Position numbers and translations under genes: made by a program
The notes under the pieces: generated by a model
What the model saw: only the letters and a program-made list of their open reading frames with translations
Told to the model about the DNA's origin: nothing
The model's database searches: none
NCBI GenBank assembly: GCA_002382495.1
Contig: DFXW01000018.1
Coordinates: 4,964 to 67,155 of the forward strand
DNA: 62,192 bases
Direction: 5' to 3'
Origin: Flavobacterium sp. UBA4098
GTDB taxonomy: Bacteria > Bacteroidota > Bacteroidia > Flavobacteriales > Flavobacteriaceae
In this document: one piece after another, positions 24,354-33,095 of the stretch
How the letters are laid out: each line of letters begins with the position of its first letter
How positions within the stretch are numbered: the stretch's first letter is position 1

Positions 24354-27028
24354 TAATCTGCAATATTAGGAGCTAACCATTTTTGCGCTTGCTCCATGGT
24401 GGTGTTTCTTCGTTTCGAATAATCTTCTACTTGGTCTTGTTTGATTTTACCTAAACCAAAATACTTACTTTCTGGATTGGCAAAATAATAACCCGACACT
24501 GATGACGCTGGCCACATAGCCATACTTTCGGTCAAAGTTACACCTATTTTTTGTTCGACATCTAAGAGTTTCCAAATCGTTGGTTTTTCTAAATGGTCTG
24601 GACAAGCAGGATATCCTGGTGCCGGACGAATTCCTTTATAATTTTCAGCAATTAAATCCTGATTCGATAAATTCTCATCAGAAGCATAACCCCAAATTTC
24701 TTTACGAACTAACAAATGCAAATATTCGGCAAAAGCTTCGGCCAAACGATCGCCTAAAGCTTTGACCAATATCGAATTGTAATCGTCTAAGTCTTTTTCA
24801 AAAGCTTTGGCTTTTTCTTCCACTCCAAAACCGGTGGTGACACAAAAACAACCCATATAATCTTGCACTCCTGAATCTTTTGGTGCAATAAAATCGGCTA
24901 AAGCGATGTTAGGTGCTCCAGCGGTTTTTTGAGATTGTTGACGTAAAGTTAAAAAAGTGATAGGCTGTCCGTTGTCTGTTGTCAACTGAATATCGTCATC
25001 GTTGACGGTATTCGCTGGAAAAATTCCTACAATACCTTTGGCAGTTAACCAATTTTCTTGAATTAACTGATGTAACATTTGTTGCGCATCAGCAAATAAA
25101 GAAGTGGCTTGTTCTCCAACTACCTCATCGGTTAATATCGCTGGGTATTTTCCGTACAATTCCCAAGAATTGAAAAACGGCGTCCAATCAATATAATCGA
25201 CTAAATCAGCAATCGCTACATCCACGGTTTTTGTACCAATGAAATTCGGTTTGGTTGGGGTGTAGGTATTCCAATCTAGTTTTAGTTTATTAACTCTTGC
25301 CTGCTCAATCGTTAGGAAATTTTTATCTCTACTTCGATTCAAATAGCCTTCACGAAGTGCATCGTATTCGGTACGAATGTCTTGGGTGTATTTTTCATTG
25401 GTATCCGAATTCAATAAGTTTCCGGCAACTGTTACTGCTCTTGAGGCATCATTTACGTGTACTACAGTCGCTTTGTATTGTGGTGCAATTTTCACAGCGG
25501 TATGCGCACGAGAGGTGGTTGCTCCTCCAATCATAATTGGAATTTGCACATTGATTTTGTCCAATTCTTTAGCCAAATAGACCATTTCGTCAAGCGAAGG
25601 CGTAATTAAACCACTCAATCCGATGATATCTACATTGTGCTCAATAGCGGCCGCGATGATTTTTTCTGGCGCTACCATTACACCTAAATCTACTATTTCA
25701 TAATTGTTACAAGCCAAAACGACCGAAACAATATTTTTTCCAATATCGTGAACATCTCCTTTTACGGTTGCCATCAAAACTTTACCCGCACTTTGCGACA
25801 CACCATCTTTTTCGGCTTCGATGTAAGGCAACAAATACGCCACTGCTTTTTTCATTACACGTGCTGATTTAACTACCTGTGGCAAGAACATTTTTCCGCT
25901 TCCGAACAAATCCCCAACTACATTCATTCCAGCCATCAAATTGATTTCGATAACTTCAATTGGTTTCGAGGCAGCTTGTCTTGCTTCTTCTACATCTATT
26001 TCAATAAATTCGTCTATTCCTTTTACTAATGAATGCGTTAACCGTTCTTGAACAGAACCATTTCGCCACTCTGCAATTGCTTTTTCATTGGCTTTAAAAT
26101 CGCCTTTAAAGCTTTCTGCTAGATCCAATAAACGCTCGGTAGCATCTTCTCTTCTGTTCAACAAAACGTCTTCTACATGTTCTAATAAAACCGGATCAAT
26201 TTCGTCGTAAATTTCTAACATTTCAGGATTTACGATACCCATTGTCATTCCGTTTTTAATGGCATGGTATAAAAATGCCGAGTGCATGGCTTCACGCACT
26301 TTGTCATTTCCTCTAAACGAAAAAGACACATTACTTACACCTCCAGATATGTTAGCGTAAGGTAAGTTTTCTCTAATCCATTTGGTCGCACGGAAAAAGT
26401 CCAAAGCATTTAATTTATGCTCTTCCATTCCGGTGGCCACTGGAAAAATATTCGGGTCAAAAATTATGTCTTGAGCAGGAAAGCCAACTTTATCGACTAA
26501 TACATCGTAACTTCTTTTACAAATTTCGATACGTCGCTCGTAATTATCAGCTTGACCTTTTTCGTCAAATGCCATAACGATTACGGCAGCTCCGTAACGT
26601 TTGATTTTTTTGGCGTATTCAATGAACTTTTCTTCGCCTTCTTTTAGCGAAATCGAATTCACCACCCCTTTTCCTTGAATTACTTTCAATCCGGCTTCGA
26701 TGATTTCCCATTTCGAACTATCAATCATTACGGGAACACGAGAAATATCAGGTTCGGCAGCAATTAAATTTAAGAATTTGGTCATGGCATACACCCCGTC
26801 CAACATTCCTTCATCCATGTTAACATCGATGATTTGTGCGCCACCTTCTACCTGATTTCTAGCAATATCTAAAGCTTCTTCGTATTGCTCTTCTTTGATT
26901 AATCGAAGGAATTTTCTGGAACCAGTCACATTAGTTCGTTCCCCCACATTCACAAAATTAGTTTCTGGGGTAATAATTAATGGCTCTAGTCCGGATAATT
27001 GTAAATATTTCGTTTCGTGTGTACTCAT
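24353..27028 (-). CDS. metH: Cobalamin-dependent methionine synthase, folate/B12/reactivation part
   Basis: Second half of a split methionine synthase, 891 residues. Domain order is a pterin-binding barrel (about 1-300, with NFVNVGERTNVTGSRKF), a helical cap (310-400), a B12-binding domain with the cobalamin-ligand motif DVHDIGKNI (near 425-433), and the SAM-dependent reactivation domain (590-891, with RPAPGYPACPDH). It carries out methyl transfer from methyl-THF through cobalamin. The homocysteine-binding half is the adjacent upstream gene. The split is normal in many Bacteroidota. Confidence 0.95.
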   Translation of the reverse strand: MSTHETKYLQLSGLEPLIITPETNFVNVGERTNVTGSRKFLRLIKEEQYEEALDIARNQVEGGAQIIDVNMDEGMLDGVYAMTKFLNLIAAEPDISRVPVMIDSSKWEIIEAGLKVIQGKGVVNSISLKEGEEKFIEYAKKIKRYGAAVIVMAFDEKGQADNYERRIEICKRSYDVLVDKVGFPAQDIIFDPNIFPVATGMEEHKLNALDFFRATKWIRENLPYANISGGVSNVSFSFRGNDKVREAMHSAFLYHAIKNGMTMGIVNPEMLEIYDEIDPVLLEHVEDVLLNRREDATERLLDLAESFKGDFKANEKAIAEWRNGSVQERLTHSLVKGIDEFIEIDVEEARQAASKPIEVIEINLMAGMNVVGDLFGSGKMFLPQVVKSARVMKKAVAYLLPYIEAEKDGVSQSAGKVLMATVKGDVHDIGKNIVSVVLACNNYEIVDLGVMVAPEKIIAAAIEHNVDIIGLSGLITPSLDEMVYLAKELDKINVQIPIMIGGATTSRAHTAVKIAPQYKATVVHVNDASRAVTVAGNLLNSDTNEKYTQDIRTEYDALREGYLNRSRDKNFLTIEQARVNKLKLDWNTYTPTKPNFIGTKTVDVAIADLVDYIDWTPFFNSWELYGKYPAILTDEVVGEQATSLFADAQQMLHQLIQENWLTAKGIVGIFPANTVNDDDIQLTTDNGQPITFLTLRQQSQKTAGAPNIALADFIAPKDSGVQDYMGCFCVTTGFGVEEKAKAFEKDLDDYNSILVKALGDRLAEAFAEYLHLLVRKEIWGYASDENLSNQDLIAENYKGIRPAPGYPACPDHLEKPTIWKLLDVEQKIGVTLTESMAMWPASSVSGYYFANPESKYFGLGKIKQDQVEDYSKRRNTTMEQAQKWLAPNIAD

Positions 27029-27036
27029 ATCGTATA

Positions 27037-27069
27037 AAAACCTATCGGTTTTGAAAACCTTAGTGGTTT
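27037..27069. repeat. Two small AAACC/GGTTT hairpins between the metH genes
   Basis: AAAACC-TATC-GGTTTT (27037-27052) is followed by AAAACC-TTAGT-GGTTT (27054-27069). They fill the 39-nt spacer of the split metH and overlap the stop codon of the first gene. They may stabilise or terminate part of the transcript. Confidence 0.5.
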
Positions 27070-28054
27070 AGTTTAATTCAACGTTTCTCGGTTTGAACTC
27101 TCTTGCTACATCAGCAATGGCTTTGATGTGCTCTGGAGTTGTGCCGCAACAACCTCCAATAATATTGATTAAATTATCTTGCAAATACTCTCGAATCAAA
27201 GCTTGCATTTCTTCGGGAGTTTGATCGTAATGTCCAAAAGCGTTAGGCAAACCTGCATTAGGGTGAGCCGAAATATTCAATTGCGTATTCATAGACAAAC
27301 GTTTTAAATACGGTTTCAATTGGTCGGCACCTAAAGCACAATTGAATCCTACACTCAATAACGGAATGTGGGAAATCGAAATTAGGAAAGCCTCCACCGT
27401 TTGACCTGAAAGTGTTCTTCCTGAAGCATCGGTAATTGTTCCTGACACCATTACAGGCATGTCTATTTTGCGTTCTTCCTTTACTTCTTCAATGGCGAAA
27501 AGGGCTGCTTTAGCATTCAAGGTGTCAAAAATGGTTTCGACTAATAACACATCGCAACCGCCATCAATTAAGGCTTCTACTTGTTGTTTGTAAGCTACAC
27601 GCAAATCATCAAAAGTAACAGCGCGGTAACCCGGATCGTTTACGTCTGGTGACATCGAGGCTGTTCTATTGGTTGGTCCGATAGAACCGGCTACAAATCG
27701 CGGACGGTCTGTAAATTCGTCGGCTACTTCACGAGCAATTTTTGCCGATTGAAAGTTCAACTCATATACTAAATCTTCCAAATGATAATCGGCCATACCG
27801 ATAGTGGTTCCAGAAAACGTATTGGTTTCTACAATATCGGCTCCTGCTTGAAAATACAAACGGTGCACTTGTTTTACGGCTTCGGGTTGTGTGATCGAAA
27901 GTAAATCGTTGTTCCCTTTTAACGGATGAGGAAAATCTTTGAAGCGTTCGCCACGAAAATCTTCTTCAGAGAAATTGTTGCGTTGCAACATGGTTCCCAT
28001 AGCGCCGTCTAGGACTAAGATTCTTTCTTGTATGGCTTGTTGAATTTTTGACAT
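27068..28054 (-). CDS. metH: Methionine synthase, homocysteine-binding part
   Basis: First half of the split methionine synthase: a 328-residue homocysteine S-methyltransferase barrel. The zinc ligands are in the VGFNCALGA segment and the C-terminal GGCCGTTPEHI (two Cys near 302). The start LVLDGAMGTMLQRNNFSEEDF is typical. I placed the start at the ATG giving MSKIQQAIQ; an in-frame ATG 30 nt upstream adds residues unlike the family. Confidence 0.93.
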   Translation of the reverse strand: MSKIQQAIQERILVLDGAMGTMLQRNNFSEEDFRGERFKDFPHPLKGNNDLLSITQPEAVKQVHRLYFQAGADIVETNTFSGTTIGMADYHLEDLVYELNFQSAKIAREVADEFTDRPRFVAGSIGPTNRTASMSPDVNDPGYRAVTFDDLRVAYKQQVEALIDGGCDVLLVETIFDTLNAKAALFAIEEVKEERKIDMPVMVSGTITDASGRTLSGQTVEAFLISISHIPLLSVGFNCALGADQLKPYLKRLSMNTQLNISAHPNAGLPNAFGHYDQTPEEMQALIREYLQDNLINIIGGCCGTTPEHIKAIADVAREFKPRNVELN

Positions 28055-28106
28055 ATTTTTTATTTTGGCCTTACAGGCACTCAATCAAACTGTTGTGTTA
28101 TTTATT

Positions 28107-28219
28107 TCTTGGCAAAAAAATCCCTTTTTGCCCTTTAGCCCTGATGGAAGCGGCATCCTTTTATTCTGGGTTTCAGAATAAAAGATAGAGCGTACAGCAG
28201 GAAAAAATCTTGGCAAAAA
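28107..28219. repeat. 12-nt direct repeat flanking a structured repeat
   Basis: TCTTGGCAAAAA occurs at 28107-28118 and again at 28208-28219, one copy on each side of the structured element at 28136-28201. A third related motif, TTTTTGCC, makes the left copy part of a GGCAAAAA / TTTTTGCC hairpin. Confidence 0.6.
28136..28201 (+). repeat. Structured intergenic repeat (copy 2)
   Basis: Begins TAGCCCTGATGGAAGCGGCA and continues TCCTT, then a perfect 11-bp hairpin (CTTTTATTCTG / CAGAATAAAAG), then GATAGAGCG and an end CAGCAGG. The arms match the copy at 57731-57798 on the other strand, while the hairpin differs in sequence but keeps pairing. The closing pair CCTG / CAGG is CCGG / CCGG in that copy. 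Confidence 0.75.
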
Positions 28220-28292
28220 TACGCCATTCCTTTGCTTTAAAAAAATATTCGATACGATCCTTTTAAAAAAATGGCGTTTGAGCTGACGCCAA

Positions 28293-28336
28293 AATACAAA
28301 AAGCGCTAGAACTTAAAAGTTATAGCGCTTTGTATT
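28293..28336 (-). terminator. Terminator after ferredoxin-NADP reductase gene
   Basis: Stem AAAGCGCTA / TAGCGCTTT extended by AACTT / AAGTT inside, followed on the minus strand by a T-rich tail. It lies just past the stop codon at 28352. Confidence 0.8.
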
Positions 28337-28351
28337 GTGATGTAAAAGTTG

Positions 28352-29404
28352 TTACACAATTGCTTTTACTACTGCTTTTGGCGCCTCTTTTCGAGTTCCG
28401 TCAAACCCATCTACTCCTGAAACGGTGGTGTATTTCAACACATAACGTTTTCCTGGATTGATGATTTGGTAGGCTGCCTGACACATCAAAGTGGCTTCGT
28501 GGAAACCACAAAGAATCAATTTTAGTTTACCAGGATAAGTATTTACGTCACCTATGGCGAAAATTCCAGGAATGTTCGTTTGATAATCCAAAGAGTTATT
28601 TACTTTGATCGCATTTTTTTCGATTTCCAATCCCCAATCGGCAATTGGACCTAATTTTGGTGTCAAACCAAAAAGCGGAATAAAGTAATCTGTTTCGATG
28701 GTTCTTTGCGCACCGTCTTCGTCAATTACAATAGATTCTACATGGTTAGTTCCATTAATACCTACTACTTCGGCAGGAGTAATCATTCGGATTTTACCTT
28801 CGTTTTTCAACTCTTGTACTTTTTCTACTGAATCCAAAGCGCCTCTGAATTCGTTTCTTCTGTGAATCAAAGTCACTTCTGAAGCGACATCAGCCAAGAA
28901 AATACTCCAATCCAAAGCTGAATCTCCTCCACCTGCAATTACCACTCTTTTGTTTCTGAATTCTTCTGGATTTTTGATGAAGTATTTTACGCCTTTATCT
29001 TCGTAAAATTCGATGTTTTCAATCAACGGCTTGCGAGGTTCGAAACTTCCTAAACCACCTGCAATAGCTACTACGGGTGTGTGAAATTGTGTTCCTGCAT
29101 TAGAGGTTACGATGAAGGTTCCGTCTTCTTGTTTTACGATAGTTTCAGCGCGTTCACCCAGTGTAAATCCTGGTTCGAATTGCTTGATTTGTTCCATCAA
29201 ATTATCCACTAAATCTCCAGCTAATACTTCAGGAAATCCTGGAATATCGTAGATTGGTTTTTTAGGGTATAATTCCGAAAGCTGTCCGCCCGGTTGAGGC
29301 AAAGCATCTAGAACGTGACATTTTAATTTTAATAATCCCGCTTCGAATACGGCAAATAAACCTGTTGGGCCTGCTCCAATTATAAGTATGTCTGTTTTAA
29401 TCAT
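28352..29404 (-). CDS. Ferredoxin--NADP(+) reductase (TrxB-like type)
   Basis: A 350-residue FAD/NAD(P)H flavoprotein of the thioredoxin-reductase-like FNR group (YumC type). It has the FAD motif GAGPTG (10-15), the NADPH motif VVIAGGGDSALDW near 155-167 and GIFAIGDVNTYPGK near 285. It lacks the CxxC pair of thioredoxin reductase, which points to ferredoxin as partner. It is downstream of siroheme and sulfite-reductase genes, so it probably delivers electrons to sulfite reductase through ferredoxin. Confidence 0.88.
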   Translation of the reverse strand: MIKTDILIIGAGPTGLFAVFEAGLLKLKCHVLDALPQPGGQLSELYPKKPIYDIPGFPEVLAGDLVDNLMEQIKQFEPGFTLGERAETIVKQEDGTFIVTSNAGTQFHTPVVAIAGGLGSFEPRKPLIENIEFYEDKGVKYFIKNPEEFRNKRVVIAGGGDSALDWSIFLADVASEVTLIHRRNEFRGALDSVEKVQELKNEGKIRMITPAEVVGINGTNHVESIVIDEDGAQRTIETDYFIPLFGLTPKLGPIADWGLEIEKNAIKVNNSLDYQTNIPGIFAIGDVNTYPGKLKLILCGFHEATLMCQAAYQIINPGKRYVLKYTTVSGVDGFDGTRKEAPKAVVKAIV

Positions 29405-29499
29405 GCTATTGTATTTTATTCTTTAATTATCTTCTCTAATTTTATGCAAATGAACGAATGATTTTAGTTTCTAAAGGTAACATTGATCACTTTTTCAAC

Positions 29500-30090
29500 T
29501 CAATTACTATTTCTTTTTTTCAACGATTCGGTAATTTCATTCATCTTTTGCACTTTTTCCTCAAAATTACCTTTCAAAGTTTTTCGATATTCATTCAGGT
29601 TTTCAACCATTGTATTGATATCGTCCGGAATGATTTCTTCGAAAAACTCTCTCAATCGCTTGGCTGTTGTTGGCGATTTTCCATTAGTTGAAATGGCGAT
29701 TTTCACATTTCCTTTGGTGACAATTCCTCCCAAGTAATAATCACACAACTGAGGTGTATCGGCGATATTGCAAATCAAATGACGCTTGCGACACAAATCA
29801 AATACTCTTTTATTGACCTTCAAATCGTCGGTACAAGCAATTACCATATGGCGTTTGCGAAGCATCCAACGATTGAATTTCTTTGCTGTTAGCTTAACCG
29901 AAGGGTGTTGGGTAACCAAGGCTTCCAATTCTGGAAGAAATCTTGGCGCTACTACCTCAACATTGGCATTCGGACTTGATTTCAACATAAACGATAACTT
30001 TTCTAAACCTACATTTCCCCCACCCACAATCAACACATTCAATTGATGCAGTTTTAAAAATACCGGATACAGTTCGTTTCTTTCTTCCAT
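29500..30090 (-). CDS. Precorrin-2 dehydrogenase / sirohydrochlorin ferrochelatase
   Basis: A 196-residue protein like the N-terminal part of CysG and like yeast Met8p. It oxidises precorrin-2 and probably inserts iron to make siroheme. The NAD motif LIVGGGNVGLEKLSF and the segment NIADTPQLCDYYLGGIVTKG are visible. It is coupled to the uroporphyrinogen methyltransferase gene 34 nt upstream, and siroheme is the cofactor of the sulfite reductase in the same operon. Confidence 0.9.
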   Translation of the reverse strand: MEERNELYPVFLKLHQLNVLIVGGGNVGLEKLSFMLKSSPNANVEVVAPRFLPELEALVTQHPSVKLTAKKFNRWMLRKRHMVIACTDDLKVNKRVFDLCRKRHLICNIADTPQLCDYYLGGIVTKGNVKIAISTNGKSPTTAKRLREFFEEIIPDDINTMVENLNEYRKTLKGNFEEKVQKMNEITESLKKRNSN

Positions 30091-30124
30091 GATTCTTTTT
30101 TGGCTTGCGCCAAAGGAACGCTAT

Positions 30125-30895
30125 TTATCTTTTTTCTATCAAATAATCGTGATAAAAATCTTTTAGTTTATTGCTTTCTCTGACCACTTCTCCAATGACA
30201 ATAATGGCTGGCGAACTTAATTTCTTTGCTGCTACTACTTGCTGAATAGTATCTATGGTTCCTACTCCTATTTTTTCTTTGGGAGTGGTTCCATTTTGAA
30301 TAATAGCAATTGGACTCGCGCCTTTCGATTCATTTTGGAATAAATTCACAATCTGATTCAATTTGCTCATGCCCATCAAAATCACCACCGTGGCTGATGA
30401 CTGTGCTGCTAAAGCCACATCTGCCGACAATTTTCTGTCCGAAGTAGTCCCTGTAATTACCCAAAAACTTTCTGAAACACCTCGCTTGGTCAACGAAATT
30501 CCTTGATAGGCTGGCACAGCAACCGAAGAAGAAATACCCGGTACTACAGCTGTAGGAATTCCGAAACTTTCCACAAAATCAATTTCCTCACTTCCACGAC
30601 CAAAAATAAATGGATCGCCACCTTTCAATCGCACTACATGTCCGTAAGTCAAAGCATTGTCCACAATCAATTGATTGATTTCGTCTTGTGAATAGGCGTG
30701 ACATCCTTTTCTTTTCCCCACAAAAATCTTGACGGATTTTTTAGGGGCATAGGTCAAAATTTCTTCGTTGGCCAAGGCATCGTACAAAACCACCTGAGCT
30801 TCCGCTAAAGCATTGGCTCCTTTGATTGTTAGCAAGTCTGGATCGCCTGGACCAGCACCTACTAAAGTTACTTTGGGTTGAATTGGTTTATGCAT
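30125..30895 (-). CDS. cobA: Uroporphyrinogen-III C-methyltransferase
   Basis: SAM-dependent methylation of uroporphyrinogen III to precorrin-2, the first siroheme step. The 256-residue protein has VGAGPGDPDLLTIKG near the start, RLKGGDPFIFGRGSEE near 90 and VVPGISSSVAVPAYQGI near 118, all diagnostic. It overlaps the sulfite reductase stop codon by 8 nt, which shows tight coupling between the enzyme and its cofactor pathway. Confidence 0.95.
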   Translation of the reverse strand: MHKPIQPKVTLVGAGPGDPDLLTIKGANALAEAQVVLYDALANEEILTYAPKKSVKIFVGKRKGCHAYSQDEINQLIVDNALTYGHVVRLKGGDPFIFGRGSEEIDFVESFGIPTAVVPGISSSVAVPAYQGISLTKRGVSESFWVITGTTSDRKLSADVALAAQSSATVVILMGMSKLNQIVNLFQNESKGASPIAIIQNGTTPKEKIGVGTIDTIQQVVAAKKLSSPAIIVIGEVVRESNKLKDFYHDYLIEKR

Positions 30896-32978
30896 CAGCT
30901 AAATCTTTTTCTCTGTATTCTTCTATGGTTGCAAAAAACGCTGTGGCTTGTTCTAAATACTGTTTGGCAAACGCTTCCGAAGGTTCGTTGTCTTTAATTT
31001 GGTACACCAACTCTTTGAAAGTAGTGGCTAATGGAATGGTATTTGTCTCTACAAATACGGTATCAAACAAATCAATGATTCCGGCGTGGTGATTTGTTTT
31101 TTGTTTTTCGGCCAACAATAAAGCTTTGGCTGCATTGACAAATCCAGCATAGGTTAAGTAAATCGAATCGGACCATTTTTGGTCGTTCAATGCTTCTTGA
31201 GAGAAGGTCAATTTGTCTTTGGCTTCTACCAATAATGTAGCTACTAAGTCAATCACTACTCCCGCGCATTCACCAACCCCCACTGCTTTTACATAGTTGT
31301 CAGCATTTCCCCAATCGACAAAATCTGCTTCTGTCAAATTGGTTACATCGGCTAAAGGTTTCAAAAATTCGTAAAAATATTTTTCTCCTTTGGCGTCATA
31401 ATAATTCAAGAACGATTGTCCATTTGCATTGGCTTGAAAATCATTTAAGATCAAACGCAAAGCTTCAGGTCCTCTTCGACTTGGGATTTTAATTACTTTA
31501 TCTGAAAAACGGCCTTGACCATTTCCTAAGTTACCACCACCCAACAAAACTTGAAGGGCTGGTGCTACTAATTTTCCAGAGTTGATTGACATTCCTTGGA
31601 AACCAATTTCTGCCATATTGTGTTGTCCACAAGCATTCATACAACCACTAATTTTAATCGTGATTTCTTGATTGTTGCTATATTGTGGATATTCTGTTGC
31701 TAAAACGCGTTCTAATTCTACTGCGATTCCGGTACTGCTAGCAATTCCTAAATTACAAGTATCGGTACCTGGACAAGCCGTCACGTCATTAATGGTGTTG
31801 TACCCTAAAGTAACAAAATCCAACTTGGCTAATTCTTGGTAAAAGAACGGTAGGTTTTCTTCTTTAATGTTGCGAATTAAAATGTCTTGACGCAAAGTAA
31901 AACGCAATTCATTGGCACCATAATTTTTAATCAAATGAGCCAAAGCTCTTGCTTTATCCGTATAAAAATCACCTAAAGCCACCTTGATTCCGATCGCTAC
32001 ATAACCCGATTGTTTTTGTGCGATTACATTCGATTTTTTCCATGCTTCATAAGCGGTAACATCTTCGATAGTTACTTTAGGAACTTCCAATGCTGGTGCT
32101 GGAATTGGACCTTCAAAGGCAGTAGTATCAATTTCCACTGTTTGGTACGACAAGGCTTTTTTCTCTTCTTCTACCAAACGTAAGAATTCGTCTCTACCAA
32201 TTTCTTTGATTAAGAATTTCATTCGGGCTTTCAAACGTTTGGCTCTTTCGCCATAGCGATCGAATATACGCAAGACACCTTCTGTCATCGGAATGATTTG
32301 GTTGACCGGAACAAATTCAGAAAGCAATTCGGCATGACTGGGTTGCGAACCTAATCCGCCACCTAACATCACTTTAAATCCGCGCTCTCCATTGACAATT
32401 TTTGGAATGAATCCCAAATCGTGCAAATAACTCAAAGCGGTATCCTTGTCAGAAGATGAAAAAGACATTTTGAATTTACGTCCCATTTCTTGACATACCG
32501 GGTTTCTCAAGAAAAAATGAAATAATGCGTGCGCATAAGGCGACACATCAAAAGGTTCTTCTGGGTCAATTCCTGCATTTTCACTCGCTGTAATATTTCG
32601 AACCGTATTTCCGCAAGCTTCTCGAAGGGTAATATTGTCTTTTTCCAAATTAGCCCAAAGCTCCGGTGTTCTATCTAAACTTACGTAGTGAATTTGGATA
32701 TCCTGACGCGTTGTAATATGTAAACGCCCAGTCGAATATTCGTCAGATACTTTAGTAATTCGCACTAATTGTTCGCTACTCACTTTACCAAAAGGCAATT
32801 TAATACGAATCATTTGTACTCCTTCTTGACGTTGACCGTATACACCTCTAGCCAAACGAAGACTTCGAAAACGTTCGTCATCAATTTTACCTTCTTTGAA
32901 TAATCGTATTTTTCTTTCTAAATCAATGATGTCTTTTTGGACAATCGGATTTTCTATTTCGGTTCTAAAACTTTCCAT
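30888..32978 (-). CDS. Siroheme sulfite reductase with C-terminal HEPN-like domain
   Basis: Reduces sulfite to sulfide with six electrons using siroheme and a 4Fe-4S cluster. The 696-residue protein holds two nitrite/sulfite reductase repeats. The cluster ligands are TACPGTDTCN (near 403) and SGCMNACGQHN (near 446). Residues about 570-696 are an added all-helical region (ECAGVVIDLVATLLVEAKDK, then LTYAGFVNAAKALLLAEKQK) that looks like a HEPN fold and is absent from plain sulfite reductases. Operon context with cysN, cysD and cysH indicates sulfite, not nitrite. Confidence 0.92.
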   Translation of the reverse strand: MESFRTEIENPIVQKDIIDLERKIRLFKEGKIDDERFRSLRLARGVYGQRQEGVQMIRIKLPFGKVSSEQLVRITKVSDEYSTGRLHITTRQDIQIHYVSLDRTPELWANLEKDNITLREACGNTVRNITASENAGIDPEEPFDVSPYAHALFHFFLRNPVCQEMGRKFKMSFSSSDKDTALSYLHDLGFIPKIVNGERGFKVMLGGGLGSQPSHAELLSEFVPVNQIIPMTEGVLRIFDRYGERAKRLKARMKFLIKEIGRDEFLRLVEEEKKALSYQTVEIDTTAFEGPIPAPALEVPKVTIEDVTAYEAWKKSNVIAQKQSGYVAIGIKVALGDFYTDKARALAHLIKNYGANELRFTLRQDILIRNIKEENLPFFYQELAKLDFVTLGYNTINDVTACPGTDTCNLGIASSTGIAVELERVLATEYPQYSNNQEITIKISGCMNACGQHNMAEIGFQGMSINSGKLVAPALQVLLGGGNLGNGQGRFSDKVIKIPSRRGPEALRLILNDFQANANGQSFLNYYDAKGEKYFYEFLKPLADVTNLTEADFVDWGNADNYVKAVGVGECAGVVIDLVATLLVEAKDKLTFSQEALNDQKWSDSIYLTYAGFVNAAKALLLAEKQKTNHHAGIIDLFDTVFVETNTIPLATTFKELVYQIKDNEPSEAFAKQYLEQATAFFATIEEYREKDLADA

Positions 32979-33095
32979 TTTTTTTGGCTTTGAGCCTTGA
33001 GCTTTCGGCTCTGGACTATTATTTTAATGATTTTGGTTTATTCTAAACCCTGTTCTTTATTTTCTTTAGAAACTTTAGGCCCAAAGCCGATAACT

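Noticed and set aside
28055..28350. Cobalamin or SAM riboswitch upstream of the split metH
   Set aside because: I looked for a B12 box or S-box core and found none. The spacer holds only a repeat element and a terminator.
32979..33095. GGCTTTGAGCC / GAGCTTTCGGCTC motifs between sulfite reductase and cysN as a regulatory site
   Set aside because: They look like short imperfect repeats without a clear terminator, riboswitch or operator pattern; nothing firm can be claimed.
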